Shown here: piece by piece, positions 1 to 7,880 of the stretch
Layout of the letters: each line of letters begins with the position of its first letter
Numbering within the stretch: the first letter of the stretch is position 1
Assembly: GCA_028865585.1 (NCBI GenBank)
Contig: JAGWJU010000004.1
Span: forward strand, 1-21,150
Length of the DNA stretch: 21,150 nt
Direction of reading: 5' to 3'
DNA from: Elusimicrobiota bacterium
Lineage (GTDB): Bacteria; Elusimicrobiota; Elusimicrobia; UBA1565; UBA9628
Position numbers and translations under genes: made by a program
The notes under the pieces: model-generated
Seen by the model: the letters and a program-made list of their open reading frames with translations, nothing else
Database searches by the model: none
Told to the model about the DNA's origin: nothing

Positions 1-95
1 AGACCGCGGTCGAGCTCGCCCCCCTCGCCGGCACCATCCCCTACGAGATCGTCGCGGGCCTCACGCCGCGCGTGCCGCGGCTCTACCGCGGATGA
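1..95 (+). CDS. alr: Alanine racemase, C-terminal end (partial)
   Basis: Only the last 30 codons and the stop are present; the reading frame starts at base 3 and the 5' end lies outside the window. The visible peptide contains GTIPYEIVAGLTPRVPRLY, which matches the conserved C-terminal end of PLP-dependent alanine racemases (family pattern TIPYE-x5-RVPR-x-Y). The enzyme makes D-alanine for peptidoglycan. The stop TGA at 93-95 overlaps the ATG of the following mlaE (ATGA), which suggests translational coupling. Nothing can be said about the catalytic residues because they lie upstream of the window. Confidence 0.8.
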   Translation, partial: TAVELAPLAGTIPYEIVAGLTPRVPRLYRG

Positions 96-880
96 CCGCC
101 CTCCTCGACGTCGCGGGCTCCTGGTTCCTCGAGCTGGCCGAGACGCTGGGCCGCGGGGCGATGCTGGTGCGCTCGACGGCCTTCTGGCTCTTCCGGGCGA
201 GGATCGAGTGGCGCCAGACGCTCATCCAGATGGTGCGCATCGGCGTCGACTCCTTCCCGGTGACGGCGGCCACGAGCCTCTTCACGGGCATGGTGCTCGC
301 GCTCGAGACCGGCTCCTCGTTCCGCAGCCTCTTCAACGAGCCGCTCTTCACCGGCACCATCGTCTCCTTCGCCATCGTCAAGGAGCTCGGCCCCGTGATG
401 ACGGCCCTCGTCGTGGCCGGCCGCGCCGGCGCCTCCGTGGCCGCCGAGATCGGCACGATGCAGGTCACCGAGCAGATCGACGCCCTCTACACCCTCGGGA
501 CCGACCCCGTGCGCTACCTCGTCATCCCGCGCGTGCTGGCTTTCATCCTGGTACTGCCCTTTTTGGTCGTCATCTCTGATTTCTCGGGCATCCTGGGCGG
601 CTACCTCGTCGCCAGGGTCAAATACCAGATTCCGCCCTCCGTGTTCTGGCACGACATCATCGACACCATGCGCGTGCGGCACTTCATGCACGGCTACATC
701 AAGGCCTACGTCTTCGCCGTCGCCGTGTCCCTCATCTGCTGCTACAAGGGCGTCACCGCGCGCGGCGGCGCCGAGGGCGTGGGCAAGTCCACCACCCAGG
801 CCGTGGTGCTGAGCATGGTGGCCATCTTCGTGCTCGACTATCTGGCCACGGCCGTCCTCGTGGCCCTGGGGATCACGTGA
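92..880 (+). CDS. mlaE: MlaE-type ABC transporter permease (lipid transport)
   Basis: This 262-residue inner-membrane protein is the permease of an MCE-linked ABC transporter that moves phospholipids between the inner and outer membranes. The family core is clear: a first helical region with FTGMVLALE, then KELGPVMTALVVAGRAGASVAAE followed by TMQVTEQIDAL and DPVRYLVIPR, a CYKG loop and GAEGVGKSTTQAVV near the C-terminus. The length is normal for MlaE. The ATG at 92 overlaps the alr stop, and the TGA at 878-880 overlaps the GTG start of the ATPase gene. The first 149 codons all end in G or C, whereas normal A/T-ending codons appear from codon 150 on; see findings. The family call is secure; that the cargo is phospholipid is inferred from family knowledge. 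Confidence 0.95.
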   Translation: MTALLDVAGSWFLELAETLGRGAMLVRSTAFWLFRARIEWRQTLIQMVRIGVDSFPVTAATSLFTGMVLALETGSSFRSLFNEPLFTGTIVSFAIVKELGPVMTALVVAGRAGASVAAEIGTMQVTEQIDALYTLGTDPVRYLVIPRVLAFILVLPFLVVISDFSGILGGYLVARVKYQIPPSVFWHDIIDTMRVRHFMHGYIKAYVFAVAVSLICCYKGVTARGGAEGVGKSTTQAVVLSMVAIFVLDYLATAVLVALGIT

Positions 881-1662
881 TCGAGGCCAAGGGCGTCGTC
901 AAGCGCTTCGGGCCGCGCACCATCCTGCGCGGGGTGGACATTTCCGTCGCGACCGGGGAGACGTTGGTCATTATCGGGGGCTCGGGCTGCGGCAAAAGCA
1001 CGTTTTTAAAGTGCGTGGTGGGCCTGCTGCGGCCGGAAGAAGGCGCCGTCACCGTTGACGGCCAGGACATCGCCAGGTGCGGCAATGAGGCGGAGGTGGC
1101 CGACTACCGCCGGCGCTTCGGATATCTCTTTCAGGAGGGCGCGCTTTTCGATTCCATGACGATTTGGGAAAACGTGACCTTCGGCCTGCGCTACTTGACC
1201 GACATCCCGCCCGCGCGCTACCGGCGCCTGGCCCGGGAGAAGCTCGCTATGGTCGGCTTGAAGGACATCGAGGATTTTAGGCCCGCGGAGCTTTCCGGCG
1301 GAATGAAAAAGCGCGTAGCCCTGGCGCGCGCCATCGCCGCGGAACCCTCCTATATTTTGTATGATGAGCCCACGACGGGCCTTGATCCCATCATGTCCGA
1401 TGTGATCAACGACCTAATCCTGGATCTCCAGAAACAGCTCAAGGTAACATCCATCGTGGTGACCCATGACATGAAGTCGGCCTACAAGATCGCCAGCCGC
1501 ATCGCCATGCTTCACGAGGGCCGCGTCCTGGGCCAGGGCTCTTCGGACGACTTCAAAGCCAGCGCCGACCCGCGCATCCACCAATTCGTCAACGGTCTTT
1601 CGCAGGGCCCCATCAAGATGAAGCTCAAGGACTACGAGCCAGACGCCGCGGAGGGCGCCTAA
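877..1662 (+). CDS. mlaF: MlaF-type ABC transporter ATP-binding protein
   Basis: This 261-residue cytoplasmic ATPase drives the MlaE permease. All ABC elements are present: Walker A GGSGCGKST at residues 34-42, the signature LSGGMKKRVALARA, Walker B ILYDEPTTGLDP and the switch histidine in VVTHD. The SGGMKKR variant of the signature is typical of the MlaF/TtgA lipid-transport subfamily rather than of generic importers. The C-terminal tail (FVNGLSQGPIKMKLKDYEP) matches the place where MlaF proteins extend to contact their partners. It starts with GTG at 877, overlapping the mlaE stop as GTGA. The MCE gene begins three bases after its stop. Codon use includes TTT, TTG and AAA, unlike the first half of mlaE. 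Confidence 0.95.
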   Translation: MIEAKGVVKRFGPRTILRGVDISVATGETLVIIGGSGCGKSTFLKCVVGLLRPEEGAVTVDGQDIARCGNEAEVADYRRRFGYLFQEGALFDSMTIWENVTFGLRYLTDIPPARYRRLAREKLAMVGLKDIEDFRPAELSGGMKKRVALARAIAAEPSYILYDEPTTGLDPIMSDVINDLILDLQKQLKVTSIVVTHDMKSAYKIASRIAMLHEGRVLGQGSSDDFKASADPRIHQFVNGLSQGPIKMKLKDYEPDAAEGA

Positions 1663-1665
1663 ACG

Positions 1666-3006
1666 GTGATTTCCACCGAAGCCAAGGTCGGCGCCTTCCT
1701 GCTCATCGGGGCGGTGTGCTTCGCCACGGCGGTTTTTCTGCTGGGCGACTACACCTTCCAGCGGCGCTATCCCATCTACGTGGACTTCCAAGACGTGGCG
1801 GATTTAAGCAAGAATTCGCCGGTCAAGCTCGCGGGCGTCGAGGTGGGCCAGGTCTCCGACATCGAGCTTGAGGGCGGCGTGGCGCGGGTCACGGCTTCCA
1901 TCCGCCGGGGCATCCCGGTCTACAAGGACGCCCAATTCGAGGTAGGCTCGACCGGCGTCATCGGATCTAAGTATCTGCAAATCGACCAGGGCCATCCGGA
2001 CGCGGGCATCCTGCCCGAAGGCGCCGAGGTCAAAGGCATGAGCCCGCTCTCCATCGAAAAACAGCTCACGGACGCGCTCTCGGGCGTTAAGTCCCTCATC
2101 ACCGAGCTGGATGCCAAAGGACCCGACGGCCGTACCTTGATCGGCAACCTGCGGGACACCGTGGCCAACGTGCGGGACCTGACCGCGAACCTCGACGATC
2201 TCGTCGCCACGGACAAGCCGCACCTGGACAAGGCCATGGCGCGCGCCGACGACATCACAGCCAAAATGGACACGCTTTTGGCCCAGACCAACGACGTCAT
2301 GGCCAGCCTCAATTCCAACAAGGGTGCGGTGGGCGCGCTCCTGCACGATCCCAAGGTCAAGGCGGACGTCACCAAGACGCTTGACTCCGTCCAGAAGGCC
2401 GCCGCGAACGTCAACGACGTCATCAGCCGCATCAACCAGTTCCGGGTCTATTGGAACTACGATTGGCGCTATGCCTCGGCCCTGGGCGCCTCGCACTCGG
2501 ACCTGGGGCTCAAGATCGAACCTCGCGACGGCCGCTACTACTACATCGGCGCCGAGAACATCGGCAGCCCGTCCAACGCTCCCATCAGCGGCGATTATGA
2601 GAAGTTGAACACCGTCGACGCGCTTTTGGGCTTCACCAAGGGTCCCTTCGACATCGCCTTCGGCTCCATCCGCTCCGCGGGCGGCGCGCGCCTGAGCGTG
2701 ACGCCGTTCTACAAAGATTCCCTCGGGAAGAGGTTCTCGGTCTTCGCGCAGGGCTATAATTTCGGGCGCAACATCGTCATCAACGGGCGCCGCTTCGACC
2801 ACCCCGAGTATGACGTGGGAGTGCTGGCCCGGGTGCAGAAATATTTCTGGATCGGCGCGCGCGTCGACGATCTGCAGACGGTCAAGACTTTCGAGACCTG
2901 GCTGCACGTCAGCTTCGAGGACCGGGACATCGCGTCTCTCTTCGGCCTGGCCGTCACCGGGGCCTCCGGCATGAAGGGCCGCAGCAAGTCCGGCGGCACG
3001 CCCTAA
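1666..3006 (+). CDS. MCE (MlaD-like) protein fused to a beta-rich, probable outer-membrane domain
   Basis: This 446-residue protein has an N-terminal membrane anchor (residues 8-27), one MCE/MlaD domain (about 37-113, with YVDFQDVADL, SPVKLAGVEVGQV and TGVIGSKYLQI), a long Asp/Lys/Ala/Asn-rich helical stretch (about 126-258) and a C-terminal beta-rich region (about 260-432). The last part alternates aromatic and small residues (YYYIGAENIG, FDIAFGSIRSAGG, FSVFAQGYNFG, YFWIGARV). E. coli MlaD is about 180 residues, so this is far longer. The layout suggests one chain that anchors in the inner membrane, crosses the periplasm and ends in the outer membrane. It starts with GTG at 1666, directly behind mlaF. 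The MCE domain and operon are sure; the barrel is an inference from sequence pattern. No MlaA, MlaB or MlaC gene is visible here. Confidence 0.88.
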   Translation: MISTEAKVGAFLLIGAVCFATAVFLLGDYTFQRRYPIYVDFQDVADLSKNSPVKLAGVEVGQVSDIELEGGVARVTASIRRGIPVYKDAQFEVGSTGVIGSKYLQIDQGHPDAGILPEGAEVKGMSPLSIEKQLTDALSGVKSLITELDAKGPDGRTLIGNLRDTVANVRDLTANLDDLVATDKPHLDKAMARADDITAKMDTLLAQTNDVMASLNSNKGAVGALLHDPKVKADVTKTLDSVQKAAANVNDVISRINQFRVYWNYDWRYASALGASHSDLGLKIEPRDGRYYYIGAENIGSPSNAPISGDYEKLNTVDALLGFTKGPFDIAFGSIRSAGGARLSVTPFYKDSLGKRFSVFAQGYNFGRNIVINGRRFDHPEYDVGVLARVQKYFWIGARVDDLQTVKTFETWLHVSFEDRDIASLFGLAVTGASGMKGRSKSGGTP

Positions 3007-3019
3007 GGGATGCCCGGCC

Positions 3020-4417
3020 ATGGCAAGGCTCAAATCCATTTATCGCTGCCAGGAATGCGGCTACTCGGACCCCAAAGGCATGGGCCAATGCCCGTCCTGC
3101 TCGGCCTGGAACACCATGGTCGAGGAGGCGGTGGAAGCATCCCCGGCCAAGGCGGCGCGCCGCCAACTCGCTGAAGGCGCCGCCTCCGCGGTCGCGACGC
3201 TCTCCGATATCCGCGCCGAGACGGAAGTCCGCACGCCCACCGGCCTCGCCGAGCTTGATCGGCTTTTGGGCGGCGGCATCGTCCCGGGGCAGGTCAGCCT
3301 CGTCGCCGGACCCCCGGGCATCGGCAAATCCACGTTGATGCTCCAGGCCGCGGCCGCCCTGGCCGCGCCGGGCCGCAAGATTCTCTACGTCTCCGGAGAG
3401 GAGTCGCCTCTGCAGGTCTCCGCGCGCGCAAAACGCATCGGGGCCGCGGCCCAGTCGCTTTATTTCCTGGCCGAAACGGATTTGTCCAAGATTCTGCGCG
3501 CGATGAGCGATCTGAAGCCCTGGGGGATCGTTCTGGACTCCATCCAGACCCTTTCCCATCCCGACTTGGCCTCCACGCCCGGATCGGTGGGCCAGGTGCG
3601 CGAGTGCGCCATGGAAATCGTTCGCGCGGCCAAAGGATCGGGCGCGGCGGCCTTCGTGCTGGGGCACGTGACGAAGGACGGGACGCTCGCCGGCCCGAGA
3701 GTTTTGGAGCATCTCGTCGACTCCGTTTTCTATTTCGACGCCGAGCGGCACGAGCTTTTGCGCGTGCTGCGCGCGACCAAGAACCGCTTCGGCCCGACCG
3801 ACGAGGCGGGCATTTTCGAGATGACCGAGCGCGGGCTGCGCGAGGTTCCCAATCCCTCCGCGTTCTTCATGGCCGACTCCAAGGACATGGGCCCGCGGCC
3901 CGGGCGCGCCGTCTCCGCCACCATGGAGGGCTCGCGCCCCGTTCTGGTCGAAGTCCAGGCCCTGGTCGTGCCCACGCGCTACCCCCTGCCGCGGCGCACG
4001 GCCACCGGAATCGACTTGAATCGCGTTCTGGTCCTCCTGGCGGCGTTGGAAAAGCACCTTAAGCTCCGGCTCGACTCCCGGGACGTCTACGTCAGCTTGG
4101 CCGGAGGATTGAGAGTTAAGGATCCGGCGCTCGATTTGGCCGTCTGCCTTGCCGTGGCCAGTTCCTTGCGCGAGACGCCCCTGCCCCAGGATGCGGTGCT
4201 TTTGGGGGAAGTGAGCCTGTTGGGCGGCGTGGGCCGCGTGCCGCAGACGGAAAACCGCCTGCGCGAGGCGGCCAAGGCGGGATTCTCCCGGGCGGTGGTC
4301 AGCGCGCGCGCGGCCAAGGATGTTTTGCGCTTGCCCGGGCTCGAAGTTTCGGGGGCCGCCGGGCTGGCCGAGGCCGCCGGATTATTCTTCCAGGACACAA
4401 AGGAGCCCTTGTCATGA
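3020..4417 (+). CDS. radA: DNA repair/recombination protein RadA
   Basis: RadA (Sms) is a hexameric ATP-dependent branch-migration helicase used in recombination and repair. The 465-residue length is normal. The N-terminal zinc finger has C10-x2-C13 and C24-x2-C27; the RecA-like core has Walker A GPPGIGKST (97-105) and the RadA-specific KNRFG motif (254-258); the C-terminal third is the Lon-like domain (RDVYVSLAGGLRVKDPALDLA). The ATG at 3020 sits 13 bases after the MCE stop, preceded by a weak AAGGG. Its stop TGA (4415-4417) overlaps the ATG of the PIN/TRAM gene. The neighbour order radA-yacL-ispD/F is a known bacterial arrangement, which supports the assignment. Confidence 0.97.
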   Translation: MARLKSIYRCQECGYSDPKGMGQCPSCSAWNTMVEEAVEASPAKAARRQLAEGAASAVATLSDIRAETEVRTPTGLAELDRLLGGGIVPGQVSLVAGPPGIGKSTLMLQAAAALAAPGRKILYVSGEESPLQVSARAKRIGAAAQSLYFLAETDLSKILRAMSDLKPWGIVLDSIQTLSHPDLASTPGSVGQVRECAMEIVRAAKGSGAAAFVLGHVTKDGTLAGPRVLEHLVDSVFYFDAERHELLRVLRATKNRFGPTDEAGIFEMTERGLREVPNPSAFFMADSKDMGPRPGRAVSATMEGSRPVLVEVQALVVPTRYPLPRRTATGIDLNRVLVLLAALEKHLKLRLDSRDVYVSLAGGLRVKDPALDLAVCLAVASSLRETPLPQDAVLLGEVSLLGGVGRVPQTENRLREAAKAGFSRAVVSARAAKDVLRLPGLEVSGAAGLAEAAGLFFQDTKEPLS

Positions 4418-5397
4418 TGCTTTGGTTTTTCAGAATTTTCGTTATCGCGGCCTCGCCGGCCATCGTCTACCTCCAGATCTCCCGCACGCCCGCGGGGGCG
4501 GCCATCGGGCTGGCCGTGGGCCTGGTCATCGTGGGAGCCGAGATTCTCATCGAGGACTTGAACCTTCTCACCATGATCTCCGCCATGCTCGGAGGGGCTC
4601 TCGGCATCATCATGGCCAAGCTTCTCGACTACATCGTCTTTCAAATCGGCAACGACGCGCTCTACGCCGCCTGGGACAAGTATTCGCTGCTGCGCTATTT
4701 CGCCCTGGGGGCGCTGGGCGCCGTGGTCGCGGTCAAGAAGTTCCCCGAGTTCGACCAGCTCGACAAGGACCTGGCCAAGATGGGGCGCCGCCGCGGCGCG
4801 GACATGAAGATCTTGGACGCCGGCTCCATCATCGACGGCCGCATCGTCGATGTGTGCGACACCCATTTTCTTTCGGGCTCGCTCATCGTGCCGCGCTTCG
4901 TGCTCCACGACCTTCAGGTGCTGGCCGACTCGGAGGACGCCTTTAAGCGCGCGCGGGGACGCCGGGGACTGGATATTCTGGCGCGCCTGCAGGAAAACGG
5001 CGAGGTGCCGGTCAAGATCATGGATCGCGATCCCAACGCGCCCGACACCGACGCCAAGCTGGTGAGGCTGGCCCGGGATTTGGGGGCCAAGCTGGTGACC
5101 ACGGACTTCAACCTCAACAAGGCCGCCATGCTCGAGGGCGTCGTCTGCCTCAACGTCAACGACCTGAGCACGGCCTTAAAACCCGTGGTCCTGCCGGGCG
5201 AAGCCATGCCGATTTTCGTCATGAAAGACGGCAAGGAGAAGGACCAGGGCGTGGGCTACCTCGACGACGGGACCATGGTCGTGATCGAGGACGGACGGCG
5301 CTGGATCGGCAAGCGCATCGACATCGCCGTGACCTCCATCCTGCAGACCTCCGCCGGGCGCATGATTTTCGGCAAGTCGCGCGGAGAGAAGGCGTGA
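4414..5397 (+). CDS. yacL: Membrane-anchored PIN/TRAM domain protein (YacL-like)
   Basis: This 327-residue protein has several hydrophobic segments in the first ~110 residues, then a PIN nuclease-like domain beginning at ILDAGSIIDGRI (D135, with further acidic candidates D166, D213 and D231 in TTDFNLNK) and a C-terminal TRAM domain (about 265-320, with GVGYLDDGTMVVIEDG). This is the layout of Bacillus YacL, whose exact substrate is not established. The family usually has Glu in H-E-L-Q of the PIN site; here it is Asp (VLHDLQ). The ATG at 4414 overlaps the radA stop and has AAGGAG eight bases upstream; a second ATG at 4417 is less well spaced. The stop overlaps the GTG of ispDF. Function is likely RNA-related by family, not shown here. 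Confidence 0.9.
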   Translation: MMLWFFRIFVIAASPAIVYLQISRTPAGAAIGLAVGLVIVGAEILIEDLNLLTMISAMLGGALGIIMAKLLDYIVFQIGNDALYAAWDKYSLLRYFALGALGAVVAVKKFPEFDQLDKDLAKMGRRRGADMKILDAGSIIDGRIVDVCDTHFLSGSLIVPRFVLHDLQVLADSEDAFKRARGRRGLDILARLQENGEVPVKIMDRDPNAPDTDAKLVRLARDLGAKLVTTDFNLNKAAMLEGVVCLNVNDLSTALKPVVLPGEAMPIFVMKDGKEKDQGVGYLDDGTMVVIEDGRRWIGKRIDIAVTSILQTSAGRMIFGKSRGEKA

Positions 5398-6605
5398 GCC
5401 CCGAGGCGGCGGGGGAGAGGCCGCCGCTCAAGGCCGCGGCCGTGCTGGTCGCGGCCGGCTCCGGTACGCGCATGGGCCGCCCCAAGCAGTTCCTGCCGCT
5501 GGGCGGGCGGACCGTGGTGGAGTGGTCCCTCGCCGCGTTTTCTGCGCTGGAGGAAGTGGAGAAAATTATCCTGGTTTTGAGCGCCGAGCACGTCAAGGAG
5601 CACGGCGCCAAGCTGTCCTCGGCGCGAGTGCAGGTCATCGAGGGCGGCAAGACCCGGCTCGACTCCGTGCGCCGCGGATTCGCCTGCGTGGGCGAAGACT
5701 GCGACGTGGTCGCCGTGCACGACGGCGCCCGTCCCTTGGTGAGCGCGGAGGTGGTTCGCGCGGTGCTGCAGGAGGCTTACGAGTCGGGCGCGGCGGTCGC
5801 GGCCGTGCCCGTAAAGGACACTTTGAAGAAAGTGACCAACAAGCAGCTCTGGGTCTCCCAAACGCCGGTGCGCTCGAGCTATTGGGCCGCGCAGACGCCG
5901 CAGGGTTACCGCCGGGAAATTCTGGAGGAGGCGCTGGCCAAGTTTCCGGCGCTCAAGGACGCCACGGACGAGAGCCAGCTCGTGGAGAAGGCCGGGAAAA
6001 AGGTCAAAATCGTGCCGTCGAGCTACGAAAATTTCAAGATCACAACGCCGGAGGACTTGGTCATGGCTGAAGCGCTTTTGGAGGAACGGCAGGGCGGGCG
6101 CCGCCGCACCGCCGTCGGGTTCGGCTTCGACATCCACCGCTTCGCTCCAGGGCGGGAGCTGTGGCTGGCCGGCGTCAAGCTCGATTACCCCAAGGGGCTC
6201 CTGGGCCACTCGGACGGAGACGCGGCCCTGCACGCGGCGGCCGACGCGATTTTAGGCGCCCTGGGCTCGGGCGACATCGGGCTCATGTTTCCTTCCGAGA
6301 ACCCGAAGATCAAGAACATTCCCAGCAAGGACATCGTGGCCGCGGTCATGGCCAAGCTCATCACCGCGGGCGGCGTCCTGGCCCACCTCGACGTGACGCT
6401 GGTCGCGCAGGAGCCCAAGCTCTCGCCTCATTATGAGCGCTTCCGGGAGTCCATCGCCGCAATTTTCGGCGTGCCGCGCGAGCGCGTCAACGTCAAGGCC
6501 AAGAGCCACGAGGGCCTGGAGTCGGTCGGCCGCGGCGAGGCCCTGGCCTGCTACGCCGTGGCGACGCTGCTTCTGCCGGAATCTTCCGCCGCGCCCAAGG
6601 CTTAG
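5394..6605 (+). CDS. ispDF: Bifunctional IspD/IspF (MEP isoprenoid pathway)
   Basis: This 403-residue fusion catalyses two non-consecutive MEP-pathway steps: CTP-dependent cytidylylation of methylerythritol phosphate (IspD) and formation of the cyclic 2,4-diphosphate (IspF). IspD spans about residues 13-230 (AAGSGTRMGRPKQF at 20-33, GKTRLDSVRRGF, VAVHDGARPLV, AQTPQGYRR, ATDES). IspF spans about 237-395; the metal ligands expected from E. coli D8, H10 and H42 fall on D245, H247 and H279, with GHSDGDAALHA, DIGLMFPSE and the tail SHEGLESVGRGEA. The fusion is known from alphaproteobacteria and Campylobacterota; in Bacillus the two genes are separate neighbours. It starts with GTG at 5394, overlapping the yacL stop. 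The stop TAG (6603-6605) overlaps the stop of the convergent CHAP-like gene. Confidence 0.96.
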   Translation: MSPEAAGERPPLKAAAVLVAAGSGTRMGRPKQFLPLGGRTVVEWSLAAFSALEEVEKIILVLSAEHVKEHGAKLSSARVQVIEGGKTRLDSVRRGFACVGEDCDVVAVHDGARPLVSAEVVRAVLQEAYESGAAVAAVPVKDTLKKVTNKQLWVSQTPVRSSYWAAQTPQGYRREILEEALAKFPALKDATDESQLVEKAGKKVKIVPSSYENFKITTPEDLVMAEALLEERQGGRRRTAVGFGFDIHRFAPGRELWLAGVKLDYPKGLLGHSDGDAALHAAADAILGALGSGDIGLMFPSENPKIKNIPSKDIVAAVMAKLITAGGVLAHLDVTLVAQEPKLSPHYERFRESIAAIFGVPRERVNVKAKSHEGLESVGRGEALACYAVATLLLPESSAAPKA

Positions 6606-7798
6606 CGCCGGCCGACGGGCACGTACACGTTGACCCGGCCCCGCGGCGCGTTGTCCGCGATGCAGGCGAGGCTGCCCAAGCCCGTTTCCGGGACGCTCCG
6701 GCAGCCGTCGCTGCAGGCCTGAATCGGATCGCGGGCGTAGCTTCCGCGGACATGGCCGCGGGTGACGATCTCGATGTGCCCGCAGTCGTAGCTGAACCCG
6801 CAAACGCCGCCTTCGGGCCCGCCTCGGCGGCACAGGGCGTCTCCGGCCCGGCCGTAGACCACGATGGCCCCGACGGGCAGCCGGCCTTCCTGCGCGTCGC
6901 GCCGCACCTCCGGCGCCGGCAGCCGTCGCAGGCGGCTCTTGAAGAGCTCCGGGTTCGCGTTGACGGAGGCGGCGAATTCATAGGCGAAGCGCCACCGGAT
7001 GCCGCGGAGCTGCCGGGCGGTCAGCAGATAGGCCTTGGCGATGGCCTCGTAGACGCCGCGGTAGCAGCGGCCCGCGAAACCGGTCGCGTCCGAGACCGCC
7101 GCGCGGGCGAGCCTCCGCGCTTCGGCTAAATCGATGCTGATGGAGGACGCGGGCTGGGCGGGTGCGCTTTCCTGGATGGCGGGCTCCGGCGGCGGCGCCG
7201 GCTGGCCGCGGCGGGAAGGCCGGAGAGAGGCCGCGTTCCACGCAGGCCCTCTTCTTGAAGTCTCGTGCGGCGCGAACCCTGCGGCGACCGGAGGCGGGGC
7301 GGCATCCTCTCCCCCGCCGTCATAAAACGAGCCCTCCCGAGCTTCCGGCGGAAGCATCTTGCCCGCCGCCGCGGCGGAAAAACCAAACAGACCCGGACGA
7401 TCCTTTCGAAGGGCCAGGGCGGCTTGATCCCGCGACCGACGGCTTGCCGGATCCACGGCTTCCCCATCCACAATGATGCGTACGGAAGCGCCCCAACGGG
7501 CGCGCAGTTCCGCGAACAGATCCTGGAGGACGGCCCTGGGAACGCTCCGGGCGCCGCCCGGACGGACCGAGAAAAGCCTGTACGCGCGGCCTTGCGCCGG
7601 CGCGGCTGTGCGCTCTTCAAGCCGGCCGCCGAAAATCGAGCGCAGGCGCTCGCTCGTGCGGGAAATCCGGGCGTTCCAATCGGGGCCCGGCCGGGAGGGC
7701 TCCTCGATCCAGACGGAAAGGCGCGCGCGGGCTCCGGGCGCGCGGGCTTCTAAGCGGGGGGCCGCGAGGACGAGTGCAAGAGCCGCAAGCCGCAACAT
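6602..7798 (-). CDS. Secreted cysteine-rich protein with CHAP-like C-terminal domain
   Basis: This 398-residue protein begins with a hydrophobic leader (residues 1-20, LRLAALALVLAAPRLEARA) and is probably exported. Residues ~25-135 form an unrecognised N-terminal region; ~150-220 is a Pro/Ala/Arg-rich linker. The C-terminal part resembles CHAP or NlpC/P60-type cysteine peptidases or amidases: a candidate nucleophile in GRCYRGV (C245), then LPVGAIVVYG, then GHIEIVTRG with candidate H341. The same domain has six more cysteines (323, 333, 339, 362, 366, 379), an even number that suggests disulfides. A role in peptidoglycan cleavage is only an inference. The ATG at 7798 has no Shine-Dalgarno; TATCCT lies six bases upstream, as in a leaderless gene. 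It is monocistronic and convergent with ispDF, and lies between genes otherwise arranged as in the Bacillus radA-rlmB block. Confidence 0.8.
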   Translation of the reverse strand: MLRLAALALVLAAPRLEARAPGARARLSVWIEEPSRPGPDWNARISRTSERLRSIFGGRLEERTAAPAQGRAYRLFSVRPGGARSVPRAVLQDLFAELRARWGASVRIIVDGEAVDPASRRSRDQAALALRKDRPGLFGFSAAAAGKMLPPEAREGSFYDGGGEDAAPPPVAAGFAPHETSRRGPAWNAASLRPSRRGQPAPPPEPAIQESAPAQPASSISIDLAEARRLARAAVSDATGFAGRCYRGVYEAIAKAYLLTARQLRGIRWRFAYEFAASVNANPELFKSRLRRLPAPEVRRDAQEGRLPVGAIVVYGRAGDALCRRGGPEGGVCGFSYDCGHIEIVTRGHVRGSYARDPIQACSDGCRSVPETGLGSLACIADNAPRGRVNVYVPVGRR

Positions 7799-7804
7799 GC
7801 CTTA

Positions 7805-7810
7805 AGGATA
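7805..7810 (-). promoter_or_regulatory. Possible -10 element of the CHAP-like gene
   Basis: On the minus strand TATCCT (4 of 6 to TATAAT) ends six bases before the ATG at 7798. A transcript would start at or next to the start codon, which fits the lack of a Shine-Dalgarno. There is no clear -35. The match is weak and rests on its position. Confidence 0.3.
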
Positions 7811-7862
7811 AGGCGCGGGCGCCTCGGGGTCAAGGGCCGAGCCCTGAAGCGAGCGCCGGGAA

Positions 7863-7873
7863 TATCATAAAAT
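7863..7873 (+). promoter_or_regulatory. Probable -10 region of cysS (leaderless or very short leader)
   Basis: Two overlapping -10 candidates lie here: TATCAT at 7863-7868 and TAAAAT at 7868-7873, each 5 of 6 to consensus. The second is followed by only seven bases before the cysS ATG at 7881, and the first by twelve. Either would give a transcript with at most a handful of untranslated bases. No Shine-Dalgarno is present (ACCGGCC precedes the ATG). No convincing -35 is seen. Confidence 0.5.
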
Positions 7874-7880
7874 ACCGGCC

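Noticed and set aside
1804..3039. Long minus-strand open frame of 411 codons across the MCE gene
   Set aside because: It is an antisense shadow of a GC-rich gene: the plus strand encodes a clear MCE protein in an operon, and the minus-strand peptide is a low-complexity Asp/Gly/Val/Arg mixture with no family pattern.
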